Shown: in pieces, positions 7,876 to 17,315 of the stretch | Layout: the number at the start of each line of letters is the position of its first letter | Numbering within the stretch: position 1 is the first letter of the stretch | Assembly (NCBI RefSeq): GCF_021404545.1 | Contig: NZ_JAAWWD010000060.1 | Span: forward strand, 118,650-182,649 | DNA: 64,000 bases | DNA from: Aestuariivita sp. | Lineage (GTDB): Bacteria; Pseudomonadota; Alphaproteobacteria; Rhodobacterales; Rhodobacteraceae | Direction of reading: 5' to 3' | Notes under the pieces: generated by a model | The model's input: only the letters and a program-made list of their open reading frames with translations | Database searches by the model: none | What the model was told of the DNA's origin: nothing | Program-made: the position numbers and the translations under genes

Positions 7876-9753
7876 ATGACCAAACCCAACGACAACCCCG
7901 CCGATCCGTTCAAGAAGGCGCTGGCCGAAGCCACAAAGGTCATGGCCGACGACCCTGAGTTGACGGTCAGCTATTCGGTGGATCCATCGGGCCTGTCGGG
8001 GGATGCGATGCGCCTGCCTCAGGTGTCGCGCCGGATGAGCCGCGACGAGGTTCTGTTGGCACGCGGCACGGCGGATGCGCTGGCCTTGCAGCACAAATAC
8101 CATGACATCGGAACCCATGACAAATTCGCCCCTCAAGGCGAAATGGCGCGCGATCTTTACGAGGCGATGGAAACGGCGCGCTGCGAAGCGATGGGCGCGC
8201 GCGACATGCCCGGCACCGCGGGCAATATCGACGTCAAGATCGGCCATGAGGCGATGCGGCGCGGATACGACCAGGTCAAGGAATCGGCCGAGGCGCCGCT
8301 GGCTGTGGCCGCGGGCTATCTCATCCGGCATCTGGCGACGGGGCGCGATTTGCCCGGGGGGGCGCAGAATGTGATGGACCTCTGGCGCGGCTTTATCGAG
8401 GAACAGGCGGGCGGCACGCTGGAAAACCTCGATGAGATCCTGTCGGATCAGTCGGAATTTGCCCGCTTTGCCCGGCAGGTCATCTCGGATCTGGGCTATG
8501 GCGATCAGCTGGGCGACGACCCCGATGAGCTGGACGACGAGCAGGACGAAGGCGCTGAGGACAGTGCCGAGGAGGAGCAGGACCCCGACAGCACCGGGTC
8601 GGATGACAGTGAGGAAGAGGACGCCGAGGCGAACCCCGAGCAGACCCAGGAGGATCAGCAGGACGCGGCACAGGCCCAGGTCTCGATGGATGAGATGGCC
8701 GACCAGGAGATGGGCGAGGAGGCCGAAATGCCCGAGGGCGAGGCGCCGCTGGACCCCCCTGCCCCGCAGCCCGTGTCCGAAGCCGACCCCGACTACAAGG
8801 TCTATAACGCCGAACATGATGAAGAAATCGGAGCCGAGGATCTGGCTGATCCGGTCGAGTTGGAACGGCTGCGCGCCTATCTCGATCAGCAGTTGGAGCC
8901 TTTGAAGGGCGCGGTGTCGCGGCTGGCCAACAAATTGCAGCGCCGCTTGCAGGCGCAGCAGAACCGCAGCTGGGAGTTCGACCGAGAGGAAGGTATTCTG
9001 GACGCGGGCCGTCTGGCGCGGGTGGTGGCCAACCCCACCACGCCGCTGAGCTTCAAGGTCGAGAAGGACACCGAGTTTCGCGACACGATCGTGACGCTGC
9101 TGTTGGACAATTCCGGCTCGATGCGCGGGCGGCCGATCTCTATTGCTGCGATCTGCGCGGATGTGCTGGCGCGCACGCTGGAGCGGTGCGATGTGAAGGT
9201 CGAAATCCTGGGCTTTACCACCCGCGCCTGGAAGGGTGGTCAGGCGCGCGAGGCCTGGCTGAACGAGGGGCGGCCACAGGTGCCCGGTCGGCTCAACGAT
9301 CTGCGGCACATCATCTATAAATCCGCGGACGCGCCCTGGCGCCGGACCCGGCCCAATCTGGGGCTGATGATGAAAGAGGGGCTCTTGAAGGAAAATATCG
9401 ACGGCGAGGCGCTGGAATGGGCGCATCGGCGGATGTTGGCGCGGCGCGAGCAGCGCAAGATCCTGATGGTGATCTCCGATGGTGCACCGGTGGACGATTC
9501 AACCCTGTCGGTGAACCCCGCCAATTACCTTGAAAAACACCTGCGCGATGTGATCGCGATGGTCGAAAAACGCAAGATCGTGGAGCTTCTGGCCATCGGT
9601 ATCGGGCATGATGTGACACGGTATTACGACCGTGCGGTCACGATCACCGATGTTGAGCAATTGGCCGGTGCGATGACCGAGCAGCTTGCCGCGCTCTTTG
9701 ATACCGATCCGCGCGCGCGGGCGCGGGTGATGGGGATCCGCAACGCAAGCTGA
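7876..9753 (+). CDS. cobT: cobaltochelatase subunit CobT
   Basis: CobT partners with CobS to form the chaperone ring that drives CobN cobalt insertion. The protein has 625 residues, the usual length. It has an N-terminal helical part, then a very acidic linker (about residues 215-315, mostly D/E/Q). A C-terminal VWA domain follows, with the MIDAS motif LLLDNSGSM near residue 411 and [12 protein letters not shown] near 535. ATG 7876 was chosen because it follows GAAGGCTGGAT. The gene belongs to the same run as cobS despite the three genes in between. Confidence 0.95.
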   Translation: MTKPNDNPADPFKKALAEATKVMADDPELTVSYSVDPSGLSGDAMRLPQVSRRMSRDEVLLARGTADALALQHKYHDIGTHDKFAPQGEMARDLYEAMETARCEAMGARDMPGTAGNIDVKIGHEAMRRGYDQVKESAEAPLAVAAGYLIRHLATGRDLPGGAQNVMDLWRGFIEEQAGGTLENLDEILSDQSEFARFARQVISDLGYGDQLGDDPDELDDEQDEGAEDSAEEEQDPDSTGSDDSEEEDAEANPEQTQEDQQDAAQAQVSMDEMADQEMGEEAEMPEGEAPLDPPAPQPVSEADPDYKVYNAEHDEEIGAEDLADPVELERLRAYLDQQLEPLKGAVSRLANKLQRRLQAQQNRSWEFDREEGILDAGRLARVVANPTTPLSFKVEKDTEFRDTIVTLLLDNSGSMRGRPISIAAICADVLARTLERCDVKVEILGFTTRAWKGGQAREAWLNEGRPQVPGRLNDLRHIIYKSADAPWRRTRPNLGLMMKEGLLKENIDGEALEWAHRRMLARREQRKILMVISDGAPVDDSTLSVNPANYLEKHLRDVIAMVEKRKIVELLAIGIGHDVTRYYDRAVTITDVEQLAGAMTEQLAALFDTDPRARARVMGIRNAS

Positions 9754-9997
9754 GCTCTGAACGAACGGTGTGAGACGTTTGCAGCGCGACCCGCTGGGGC
9801 ACCCATTCCTCGCTGGGAATGGCAGGCATGGCATCTCTTAGAGCTTTGGCGCGACGCAGCCGGCCCGCGCGGCTCTGGCCTGAAACTGCGGTCTGAGGCG
9901 TGTTTGGCTGCCGAGGCGGAAAAGACGCTGGCCGCTCTGGACTTTTGCAGGACCGCGATCCAGTTTCTGCACTCCTTAAGAAAAAGGCGGCCCGCTC

Positions 9998-11791
9998 ATG
10001 TTCCAGACATTCGACATTACCGCGCGACCCGATCAGGGCCCGCCCCGGCTGGAGGCTCTGCGAGCCGCGTTGGTCGCTCAGGGGCTGGATGGGTTCATCG
10101 TGCCGCGCGCGGATGCGCATCAGGGCGAATATGTCGCGCCGCGTGATGAGCGTTTGTCCTGGCTGACCGGATTTACCGGCTCAGCAGGGTTTTGCGTGGC
10201 TCTGGCGGCCTCTGCCGGAGTGTTCATCGACGGGCGCTATCGCACGCAGGTCAAGGCGCAAGTGGCGCTGTCGCATTTCACGCCGGTGCACTGGCCCGAG
10301 GTGAGCCTTGCCGCCTGGCTGCGCGAGCAATTGCCGACAGGTGGCCGTATCGGGTTTGATCCCTGGCTGATGTCGCAATCGCAAGTGGCTCAGGCGCGCG
10401 AAGCCCTTGAGGGCAGCGCGGTGGAACTGGTGGCGGTTGCGGACAATCCGGTCGACCGGATCTGGGTGAATCAACCCGGCCCCGCGCTGGCGGCCGCCAA
10501 GATCCATCCGCTGGAATTCGCGGGCGAAAGCCATGAAGCCAAGCGTGCGCGGCTGGCCGAGGATCTGCGCGCGCGCAAGGTCATCGCGGCGGTAATCACC
10601 CTGCCCGACAGTCTGGCCTGGCTGTTGAATATCCGGGGCGCGGATGTGGGCCGCAATCCGGTCATGCAGGGCTTTGGCATCCTGCACGATGACGGCGCGG
10701 TCACCCTGTTCGCGCATCAAGAAAAGCTTGTCGGGTTGCGCGATCACCTGGGTGCGGATGTCACCGTCGCTCACCCCGAAACCCTGGGTGATCAGGTGGC
10801 CGCTCTGCAAGGCCCTGTCCTGATGGATCGCGATACGGTGCCTTATGCCCTGTGGAAGGCCTGTGCCGAGCCGGTGCTTGACAGAGATCCCTGTGCGCTG
10901 CCCAAAGCGCGCAAGAATCCAACGGAAATCGCGGGCATGGCCGAAGCGCATCTGCGCGATGCCATGGCGATGATCGAGCTTCTGGCCTGGCTGGATGAGC
11001 AAAACCCCGGCACGATCACGGAAACGGATGTGGTGCGCCGCCTGGAGGAGCTGCGGCGGCGCGACAATGCGCTTCAGGACATCTCCTTCGACACGATCAG
11101 CGGCACCGGCCCCAACGGCGCGATCATGCATTACCGCGTGACCGAAGAGACCGACAGCCGATTGGAAGATGGTCATCTTCTGGTGCTCGACAGTGGTGGG
11201 CAATATCTGGACGGCACCACCGATATCACCCGCACCATTGCTATCGGCGATGTGGGGGAAGAGGAAAAAGCCTGCTACACCCGTGTGTTGCAAGGGATGA
11301 TCGCGATGAGCCGCCTGCGCTGGCCCAAGGGGCTGGCCGGGCGCGATATCGAAATGGCGGGACGGATGCCGCTGTGGCTGGCGCATCAGGATTTCGATCA
11401 CGGGCTGGGCCATGGTGTGGGCGCCTATCTCAACGTCCATGAGGGACCGCAACGCCTGAGCCGGATCAGCCATGTCCCGCTTGAGCCCGGCATGATCCTG
11501 TCGAACGAGCCCGGGTATTACCGCGAGGGCGCCTTTGGTATCCGCCTGGAAAACCTGGTCGTCGTGGAGGAGGCCGAACCACCCAAGACCGGAGACGCCC
11601 ATCGCGCGATGCTGGCCTGGCGCACGCTGACCTTCGTGCCGCTGGACCGGCGGCTGATCCTGCCGGGGGCAATGAGCCGGGCTGAGATCGACTGGCTGAA
11701 CGGTTATCACGCGCAGGTTCGGGAAAAAGTCGGGCCACGGCTGGGCAAGGCCGCGCAGATGTGGTTGGATGCGGCCTCTGCCCCGATCTGA
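9998..11791 (+). CDS. pepP: aminopeptidase P family (M24B) metallopeptidase
   Basis: The 597-residue protein fits the long, three-domain Xaa-Pro aminopeptidase type, which removes an N-terminal residue preceding proline. Two creatinase-like N domains come first (MDGFI-type stretch LDGFIVPRADAHQGEYV, then FIDGRYRTQ). The pita-bread catalytic domain carries the dimetal ligands: Asp in LDSGGQYLDGTTDITRT, His in GLGHGVGAYLNVHEGP, and Glu in SNEPGYYREG and IRLEN. It has no export signal. The 244-base gap before it holds only a weak 7-bp hairpin (9803-9822). The symbol is by family; XPNPEP-like naming would be equally fair. Confidence 0.92.
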   Translation: MFQTFDITARPDQGPPRLEALRAALVAQGLDGFIVPRADAHQGEYVAPRDERLSWLTGFTGSAGFCVALAASAGVFIDGRYRTQVKAQVALSHFTPVHWPEVSLAAWLREQLPTGGRIGFDPWLMSQSQVAQAREALEGSAVELVAVADNPVDRIWVNQPGPALAAAKIHPLEFAGESHEAKRARLAEDLRARKVIAAVITLPDSLAWLLNIRGADVGRNPVMQGFGILHDDGAVTLFAHQEKLVGLRDHLGADVTVAHPETLGDQVAALQGPVLMDRDTVPYALWKACAEPVLDRDPCALPKARKNPTEIAGMAEAHLRDAMAMIELLAWLDEQNPGTITETDVVRRLEELRRRDNALQDISFDTISGTGPNGAIMHYRVTEETDSRLEDGHLLVLDSGGQYLDGTTDITRTIAIGDVGEEEKACYTRVLQGMIAMSRLRWPKGLAGRDIEMAGRMPLWLAHQDFDHGLGHGVGAYLNVHEGPQRLSRISHVPLEPGMILSNEPGYYREGAFGIRLENLVVVEEAEPPKTGDAHRAMLAWRTLTFVPLDRRLILPGAMSRAEIDWLNGYHAQVREKVGPRLGKAAQMWLDAASAPI

Positions 11792-11871
11792 TGGACCGAC
11801 CCATCCGGCATGTGCGTGTCACATGGCGCGGGCAAGAGACAGCACAACACCCCAAGGGAGGATCCCACGCC

Positions 11872-12216
11872 ATGGCTGATCATATTCGTATTCGCAAGAC
11901 AGACGACCTCTGGACCGTGCGGTCCGGCGGCGCCGTCCTGGGCGAAAGCCGCAATGTGCTGGAGCTGAGCGAGGGCGACTATCCCCCGGTGATCTATTTC
12001 CCGCGCGCCGATATCGCCATGGCGTTTCTGGATCGCACCGACAAGGTCACCCATTGCCCGCACAAGGGCGATGCCACCTATTTTTCCATCGTCAACAAAT
12101 CCGGCACGGTGGAAAACGCGGTCTGGAGCTATGAGGATCCAAAGGACGACGTCGCCGAAATCCGCGATCATCTGGCGTTTTATGCCAGCGATCAGGTCAC
12201 GGTGGAGCGGGTCTGA
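11872..12216 (+). CDS. DUF427 domain-containing protein
   Basis: A 114-residue single-domain DUF427 protein. Its typical features are VRSGGAVLGESRNVLELSEG, PPVIYFPRADI, THCPHKGDATYFSI and the NAVWSYEDP turn. Members are small beta-rich proteins found alone or fused to other domains; no reaction is established. The ATG at 11872 follows a strong AAGGGAGG. There is no membrane or export signal. It lies 80 bases after pepP on the same strand and converges with the RTX gene. Its stop codon forms the loop of a perfect hairpin. Confidence 0.92.
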   Translation: MADHIRIRKTDDLWTVRSGGAVLGESRNVLELSEGDYPPVIYFPRADIAMAFLDRTDKVTHCPHKGDATYFSIVNKSGTVENAVWSYEDPKDDVAEIRDHLAFYASDQVTVERV

Positions 12217-12225
12217 GACCCGCTC
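12205..12225. terminator. hairpin with the DUF427 stop codon as its loop
   Basis: GAGCGGGTC (12205-12213) pairs perfectly with GACCCGCTC (12217-12225), and the three-base loop is the TGA stop of the DUF427 gene. It sits between two convergent genes. There is no T run, so it may be a Rho-type or bidirectional 3' end rather than a classical intrinsic terminator. Confidence 0.6.
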
Positions 12226-12237
12226 ACACCCAAGGCT

Positions 12238-13530
12238 TTAGGTTGCGGGCAGGCGCGTGTTGGCCAGCCACAGGGAGGTATCGGACAGCTCGGCTGCGGT
12301 GATCCCTTCGAGCACCAGAACCTCATCTTCGTTGTAAACCACGCTGGTCGATCCATCCGCGTTATCGAGCAAGGTGAGGTTGGCCGCAATATCCGTGGCC
12401 GGGATCGGATCGCCGTTCAAGAACGTCAGCAGCACCTGCTCGCTGCTTTCGGTGTCAGCACCCAGCGTCAGATCTTCAATCGTGGAGGCCTGATCGGGCC
12501 GATCGAGAATGCCCGAGGCCTGGAAGGTGTCGAGCCCTTCGCCCCCGGCCATCACGTCCGACAGACCGGCTGTGATCGTGTCATCCCCCTCGCCGCCTTC
12601 AAGACGGGAGACGAAGAAATCCGGCTCGGAGCCGTTGTTGATCACACCGCTGATCGCGTCATTGCCAGCACCCCCCCGCATCACGTGGCTGCCGGTGTCG
12701 TCAGCACGCAGGACGTCGTCGCCCTCGCCACCCTCAAGCACGAAATCACCGAACCCGGCCACCAGAGTGTCATCGCCCGCATCGCCAAAGAGCTGGTCAT
12801 CGCCTTCCGCGCCAAAGAGGGAGTCGTTGCCATCCCCGCCACGGGCAATATCGGTAATGTTGGCATCATCGTCGCCAGGGTCTTCCCCATCCCTTTCGCC
12901 GGTATTGATAATGTCATCGCCCAGGCCGCCTTCCAGCGTATCGGCCCCGGCGCCACCGTTGAGCGCGTCATCGCCGGCACCGCCGCGCAGGCTGTCGTCG
13001 CCATCGCCCCCGTTCAGCGTATCCGCCCCGTTGCCACCGCTCAGCGTATCGTCATCACCGCCGCCAAACAGCAGATCCGCGCCAGATCCCCCCCTGACCA
13101 CGTCGTTGCCAAGGCCGCCATTCGCGAAATCCGCGCCATTGTTGCCTTCGATCAGGTCTTCGCCGCCATGGCCATTCAGGCTGTCGTCGCCCCAACCGCC
13201 ATCGATCCGGTCCGCGCCGGGACCGCCGCCCAGCGTATCGTCTCCGGCCCATCCGTTGAGTGTATCGTCGCCACCAGCACCCCGTCCGACATCGTCCCCT
13301 GGCCCGCCAACGATGCGGTCATCGCCAGCAAAGCCGTTGATCGTGTCGTTCCCGGCCAGACCGTTCAGCAAATCCGGCGCGCCGGTGCCAAGAAGGGTGT
13401 CGTCCCCCTCTGTCGCTTGCGTCGGTGTCGGTTCGGGGGGCGGCTCACTGGTCGCGCCATCGTCATCGTCATCACTCTCAACAATCGCCCAGACCGCAAC
13501 CAACGGCAGCAGCGCCAATGCCCACCACAT
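12238..13530 (-). CDS. membrane-anchored RTX (hemolysin-type Ca-binding repeat) protein
   Basis: ATG 13530 follows GGGGGA at good spacing (a TTG at 13566 is an alternative) and gives 430 residues. A short N-terminal hydrophobic segment (WWALALLPLVAVWAIVE) is followed by an Asp run and a Pro/Glu linker. About 250 residues of tandem GGxGxD nonapeptides come next (for example GGAGDDALNGGAGADTLEGG), forming a calcium beta-roll. The C-terminal ~110 residues are a non-repeat domain. Typical RTX proteins are secreted by type I systems with a C-terminal signal; here an N-terminal anchor suggests a surface- or periplasm-tethered protein. A CtrA-type site lies in its promoter. Confidence 0.9.
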   Translation of the reverse strand: MWWALALLPLVAVWAIVESDDDDDGATSEPPPEPTPTQATEGDDTLLGTGAPDLLNGLAGNDTINGFAGDDRIVGGPGDDVGRGAGGDDTLNGWAGDDTLGGGPGADRIDGGWGDDSLNGHGGEDLIEGNNGADFANGGLGNDVVRGGSGADLLFGGGDDDTLSGGNGADTLNGGDGDDSLRGGAGDDALNGGAGADTLEGGLGDDIINTGERDGEDPGDDDANITDIARGGDGNDSLFGAEGDDQLFGDAGDDTLVAGFGDFVLEGGEGDDVLRADDTGSHVMRGGAGNDAISGVINNGSEPDFFVSRLEGGEGDDTITAGLSDVMAGGEGLDTFQASGILDRPDQASTIEDLTLGADTESSEQVLLTFLNGDPIPATDIAANLTLLDNADGSTSVVYNEDEVLVLEGITAAELSDTSLWLANTRLPAT

Positions 13531-13608
13531 ACAATTTCCCCCATATTTCAGCAGCTTGCTTCTCAACCAAGATTAGATGGGGCGACAATGGCGCGTAAAG
13601 TAATTTTG

Positions 13609-13623
13609 TTAACTATATGTTAA
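13609..13623. promoter_or_regulatory. CtrA-type full site TTAA-N7-TTAA before the RTX gene
   Basis: The palindromic 15-mer TTAACTATATGTTAA matches the consensus for the cell-cycle regulator CtrA. It lies about 80 bases upstream of the RTX ATG, in the most AT-rich stretch of the window, and a GANTC methylation site is at 13664-13668. A GGAAACA/TGTTTCC inverted repeat (13648-13682) sits beside it, possibly the clc 3' end. Confidence 0.55.
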
Positions 13624-13687
13624 TACTTTGGCATTTCGCAGATTTATGGAAACAGTCGTATCCGATTCGATCTATTGTTTCCAATAC

Positions 13688-15373
13688 TCATGAATGCTCC
13701 TCGGCGGCGGTTGCGGCAAGCGCGCGATTATAGGCTTTGAGTGCGTCGACCTGAAAGAGCGCGCCCTGCAATTCCGGGGCCGCGTGTTCGCCCGTCAGGG
13801 TCACCACGGGGATGAACGAAACGCCCGCCCGATCAAAGACCGGCATCGCGATTTCCAGTGTGGCGCCGGCATCGATATAGATGCCCTCGGCAATCATGTC
13901 CCAGCATTCGGTGACCGGTGCCGCACGCGGATCGTCCGGCGCGCGCATCACGCCCGAAACGCGGAACATCGCCAGAAGATAGGCCTGCGGCCCGGCGGCC
14001 AGGTGAATGCCGCGCCGCTCGATCTGGGTGAGAAAGAACGACCGGTTGACCAGGCGCGATGCCAGCGCGGTCGAAAGCGACACCGACACCATCACCGCAA
14101 GACCGGTCTGCCAGTCACCGGTCAGCTCGAACACGATCAGCGTGGTCGAGATCGGCGCGCCCAGGACGGCCGCGGCCACCGCCCCCATCCCTGCCAGTGC
14201 ATAAAGCGTATAAGAGCCTGACACATCCGGAAAAAGCGACGTCGCAACCAAGCCAAACGCCAGACCCGAGAGCGCCCCCACCATCAGCGAGGGGGAAAAC
14301 ACGCCGCCGCCCATGCGGCCCCCGATGGTGATGGCCACCGCCACCACTTTGAGCATGCAGAACACCACCGCTTCATGCAGGGCAAGCTGGCCTGTCAACG
14401 CCAGCGAGGTCGTCTCGTACCCCACCCCGATGATATGGGGAAACCAGATCGCCAGCGCCCCCAGCAAAAGCCCCGCGATCGCCGGGCGCAGCCAGCGCGG
14501 GATGCCCGTGCGGTCCTGAATGTGATTTGCCATATCCTCGGCAAAGAAGATGGATTTCATCAGGGCGACGGCGACAAACCCCGACAGAAGTCCCAGCAGC
14601 AAAAAGGCCGGCAGCTCCACATAGAATTGCAGGGCACCGGGCTCGGCCAAAGTGAACTCGGTCACATCGCCATATTCCAGCCGGTTGATCACCGTGCCCG
14701 CCGCTGCCGCGATGGCGATGGGCGCAAAGGCATGCACCGCGAAATGGCGCAGCACCACTTCCAACGCAAAAAGCGCGCCGGCGATGGGGGCATTGAAACT
14801 TGCGGACACTGCCGCCGCCACGGCGCAGCCCAAAAGATCCCGACCGGTGATGCCATCCGCCTTGATCCAGCGCGAGATCTTGGTCGAAAGCACCCCGGCC
14901 AGATGGACAACCGGCCCCTCCCGACCGGATGAACCACCCGATGACAGCGTGATCAGCGAGGCCAGGGCCGAGGCAACGCCTGCCCGCGTCTCGACCCGGC
15001 CGTCATGCAGTGCAGCCCCCTCGATCACATCCGCCACCGACCGCACCCGCGCATCCGGGGTGAACCGGTGCAGGATCAGCCCCACCACCAGACCACCGAT
15101 CACCGGGATGATCAGGATCCAGTACCACGGCAGCGACTCTGCAAAGCTATGGATATAATGGACGTCGTCAGTGCCGTAGAGAAATGCCTGAAGCGCCTCG
15201 ATCCCCTTGCGGAAAAACAGAGCCGCCGTGCCCGCCGCGATCCCGATGGCCAGCGCGATGAACCAGAACTGCACCTGCGAAGGGCCGCGATGGCGCAGCA
15301 CGCGCCAGCCATCCTGACAGGCGGTCACCGCCTGGTCGAGCTGTTGCGACAGAATGGATCGGTTCCGGGCCAT
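13688..15373 (-). CDS. CLC-family chloride channel
   Basis: The 561-residue integral membrane protein has the CLC fold (about ten hydrophobic segments). The ion-path motif GREGP is at 150-154, with the gating Glu at 152, and FNAPIAGALFALEV is at 193-206. Proton-coupled exchangers carry a second Glu (LFxxEE) at this last position, whereas here it is ALEV as in CLC channels, so passive conduction is favoured. The usual GSGIPE segment is replaced by RVRSVAD (109-115). The C-terminal ~120 residues look like degenerate CBS domains. The gene is followed by the RTX gene on the same strand. Confidence 0.93.
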   Translation of the reverse strand: MARNRSILSQQLDQAVTACQDGWRVLRHRGPSQVQFWFIALAIGIAAGTAALFFRKGIEALQAFLYGTDDVHYIHSFAESLPWYWILIIPVIGGLVVGLILHRFTPDARVRSVADVIEGAALHDGRVETRAGVASALASLITLSSGGSSGREGPVVHLAGVLSTKISRWIKADGITGRDLLGCAVAAAVSASFNAPIAGALFALEVVLRHFAVHAFAPIAIAAAAGTVINRLEYGDVTEFTLAEPGALQFYVELPAFLLLGLLSGFVAVALMKSIFFAEDMANHIQDRTGIPRWLRPAIAGLLLGALAIWFPHIIGVGYETTSLALTGQLALHEAVVFCMLKVVAVAITIGGRMGGGVFSPSLMVGALSGLAFGLVATSLFPDVSGSYTLYALAGMGAVAAAVLGAPISTTLIVFELTGDWQTGLAVMVSVSLSTALASRLVNRSFFLTQIERRGIHLAAGPQAYLLAMFRVSGVMRAPDDPRAAPVTECWDMIAEGIYIDAGATLEIAMPVFDRAGVSFIPVVTLTGEHAAPELQGALFQVDALKAYNRALAATAAEEHS

Positions 15374-15567
15374 TGCCCCGCCTTTGGCGTCGTTTCCCGT
15401 ATGTCTAGGGGAGTGCGCGGTTACATAAAACCCCGTTTTGGTTCAAAGAGATGCGAGCGGCCTGAAATCTACCGGCAAAGTTTGCAGCCCGGATGCAAAC
15501 GACAGGGGCTGTCCGATCTGGAGAACCGGCAACACGCAGAAAGGCGCCCGCGCCCCTTCTTCTCTTG

Positions 15568-15611
15568 AAAAATACCGGCGGGGGAGGCCGCAGGCCGGGG
15601 GCAGCGCCCCC
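15568..15611 (-). terminator. recN 3' end: hairpins followed by TATTTTT
   Basis: Read on the minus strand, recN is followed by GGGGGC-gct-GCCCCC (15597-15611), a GCCTGCGGC-type stem, then CCGCCGGTATTTTTC. This looks like an intrinsic terminator. The tail CCGGTATTTTTCAAGAGAAG resembles the element after the flavoprotein gene at 31672-31706. Confidence 0.65.
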
Positions 15612-15625
15612 AAACCCGCGCGGCC

Positions 15626-17275
15626 TCAGGCCTCAAGCAAGGCACGCGCCGCAGCGCGGGCCTCTTCCGTCACAGTATCGCCTGCCAACATGCGCGCGAT
15701 CTCGTCCACACGCTCGGGCGCGGGCAGGGGCGTGACGGTGGACAGGGTGACCCCCTGGCGCACCCGTTTCTCCACCCGCCAGTGATGCGCGCCGCGCGCG
15801 GCCACCTGCGGCGAATGGGTGACGACCAGAACCTGGCCCGTCCGCGCCAGATCCGCCAGCCTCCGACCCACCGCGTCGGCGGTTGCACCGCCCACACCCC
15901 GGTCAATCTCGTCAAAGATCAGCGTGCGCCCGCTCTCGGTCCCGGTCAGGCAGACCTTGAGCGCCAACAAAAAACGGCTCAGCTCGCCGCCCGATGCGAT
16001 CTTGCCCAGCGGTCCGGCAGGCGCGCCGGGATTGGTGGCCACCGTGAAAGTAACCATGTCCCGGCCATCGGGTCCCGGATCGGCAGGGTCGATCAGCGTC
16101 TCGAAGGCGGCGCGGTCCATTTTCAGCGGCGCAAGCTCGGCCATCACCGCCTTGTCGAGCCGCGTGGCGGCCTTGGCGCGAGCCAAGCTCAGCGCCGCCG
16201 CCGCCGTGTCATAGGCCGCTTGCGCATCGCGCAGCGCCTGTTCAAGCGTACCCAGTTCAGCATCTCCTGCATCGAGCGCCGCGAGCCGGGTGCGCAAGCC
16301 CTCGGCAAAGCCGTTCAGATCGTCCGGGGCCACGCCGTGTTTGCGTGCCAGCGCCCGGATGGCAAAGAGCCGCTCCTCGGCCTCTTCCAGGTCTGCGGGA
16401 TTGAACTCGAGACTGTGCAGGACATCTTCGACGCCGGCCTGCGCCTCGCCCAGCTCTACCAGCGCGCGCGACAGCGCCGCCATGGGGGCAGTCAACGCCT
16501 CGCCCGCCTGATCCATCACACCGTCAAGCCAACGGGCCGCGTCGCCAAGCGCCCCTTCAGCCGCCTCCGGCCCCAGCAGCTGATGCGCGCGCGCGATGTC
16601 GTCCCGAATGCGTTCGGCGCCCTGCATCCTGCGGCGGCGCGTGTCGAGGCTGGCCTCCTCGCCCGGTTGCGGATCAAGCCCGTCCAGCTCGGCCACCGCA
16701 TGGCGCAGAAAATCCTCCTCCGCACGGGCAGCGGCAACCTCCTCTTGCAGCGCGGTCAAGGCCTTGCGCGCATCGGTCAAACCTGTCCAGGCGCGTCGCA
16801 CCAGGGTCTGGGTCGCACCATAGCCGCCAAAGGCATCCAGCAGCGCACGGTGACCGCGCGGGTTCAAAAGACCGCGATCATCATGCTGGCCGTGCAGTTC
16901 AACCAGCACATCCGAAAGCGCTCTGAGCACCTCGCCACTGGCGCGGCGATCATTGATCCAGGCCGTCTTGCGGCCATCGGAGGTGTTGATACGGCGCAGG
17001 ATCAACTCGTCGCCCGCAGGCAGACCCGCATCTTGCAGAACCGCACGGGCGGGATGCGCGGCGGGCAGCTCAAAGACCGCCACAACCTCCCCCTGTTCCG
17101 CCCCCTGGCGCACCAGTTCCGCCCGGCCTCGCCAACCCAGAACGAAGCCCAGGGAATCCAGCAGGATGGATTTGCCCGCGCCCGTCTCACCGGTCAGCAC
17201 ATTCAGACCAGGCCGAAGCTCAAGCTCCAGCCGGTCGATGATCAGCATATCCCTGATTTCAAGCGCCCGTAACAT
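15626..17275 (-). CDS. recN: DNA repair protein RecN
   Basis: RecN is an SMC-like ATPase in double-strand break repair. The protein has 549 residues, the usual length, starting MLRALEIRDMLIIDRLELEL. Walker A GETGAGKSILLDSLGF is near residue 33. A long Ala/Arg/Glu-rich middle is the coiled coil, and the C-terminal half of the ATPase follows with KIASGGELSRFLLALK (signature), TLIFDEIDRGVGG (Walker B) and VTHSPQVAARG. ATG 17275 is preferred over an upstream ATG at 17395 because family members begin there. It lies 40 bases after bamD and is the last gene of the dcw-linked run. Confidence 0.96.
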   Translation of the reverse strand: MLRALEIRDMLIIDRLELELRPGLNVLTGETGAGKSILLDSLGFVLGWRGRAELVRQGAEQGEVVAVFELPAAHPARAVLQDAGLPAGDELILRRINTSDGRKTAWINDRRASGEVLRALSDVLVELHGQHDDRGLLNPRGHRALLDAFGGYGATQTLVRRAWTGLTDARKALTALQEEVAAARAEEDFLRHAVAELDGLDPQPGEEASLDTRRRRMQGAERIRDDIARAHQLLGPEAAEGALGDAARWLDGVMDQAGEALTAPMAALSRALVELGEAQAGVEDVLHSLEFNPADLEEAEERLFAIRALARKHGVAPDDLNGFAEGLRTRLAALDAGDAELGTLEQALRDAQAAYDTAAAALSLARAKAATRLDKAVMAELAPLKMDRAAFETLIDPADPGPDGRDMVTFTVATNPGAPAGPLGKIASGGELSRFLLALKVCLTGTESGRTLIFDEIDRGVGGATADAVGRRLADLARTGQVLVVTHSPQVAARGAHHWRVEKRVRQGVTLSTVTPLPAPERVDEIARMLAGDTVTEEARAAARALLEA

Positions 17276-17315
17276 CCGGTCTATCCGTAGGGTGCCGTGC
17301 GAGCCGGCACCGCGC

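Noticed and set aside
7807..9426. 539-codon minus-strand frame opposite cobT
   Set aside because: Antisense shadow of the acidic, low-complexity cobT coding region; Leu/Val-rich runs only reflect the complement of Asp/Glu codons.
12509..13576. 355-codon Ser/Pro-rich plus-strand frame opposite the RTX gene
   Set aside because: Its SSPSPP repeats are the complement of the Gly/Asp RTX repeats, not an independent protein.
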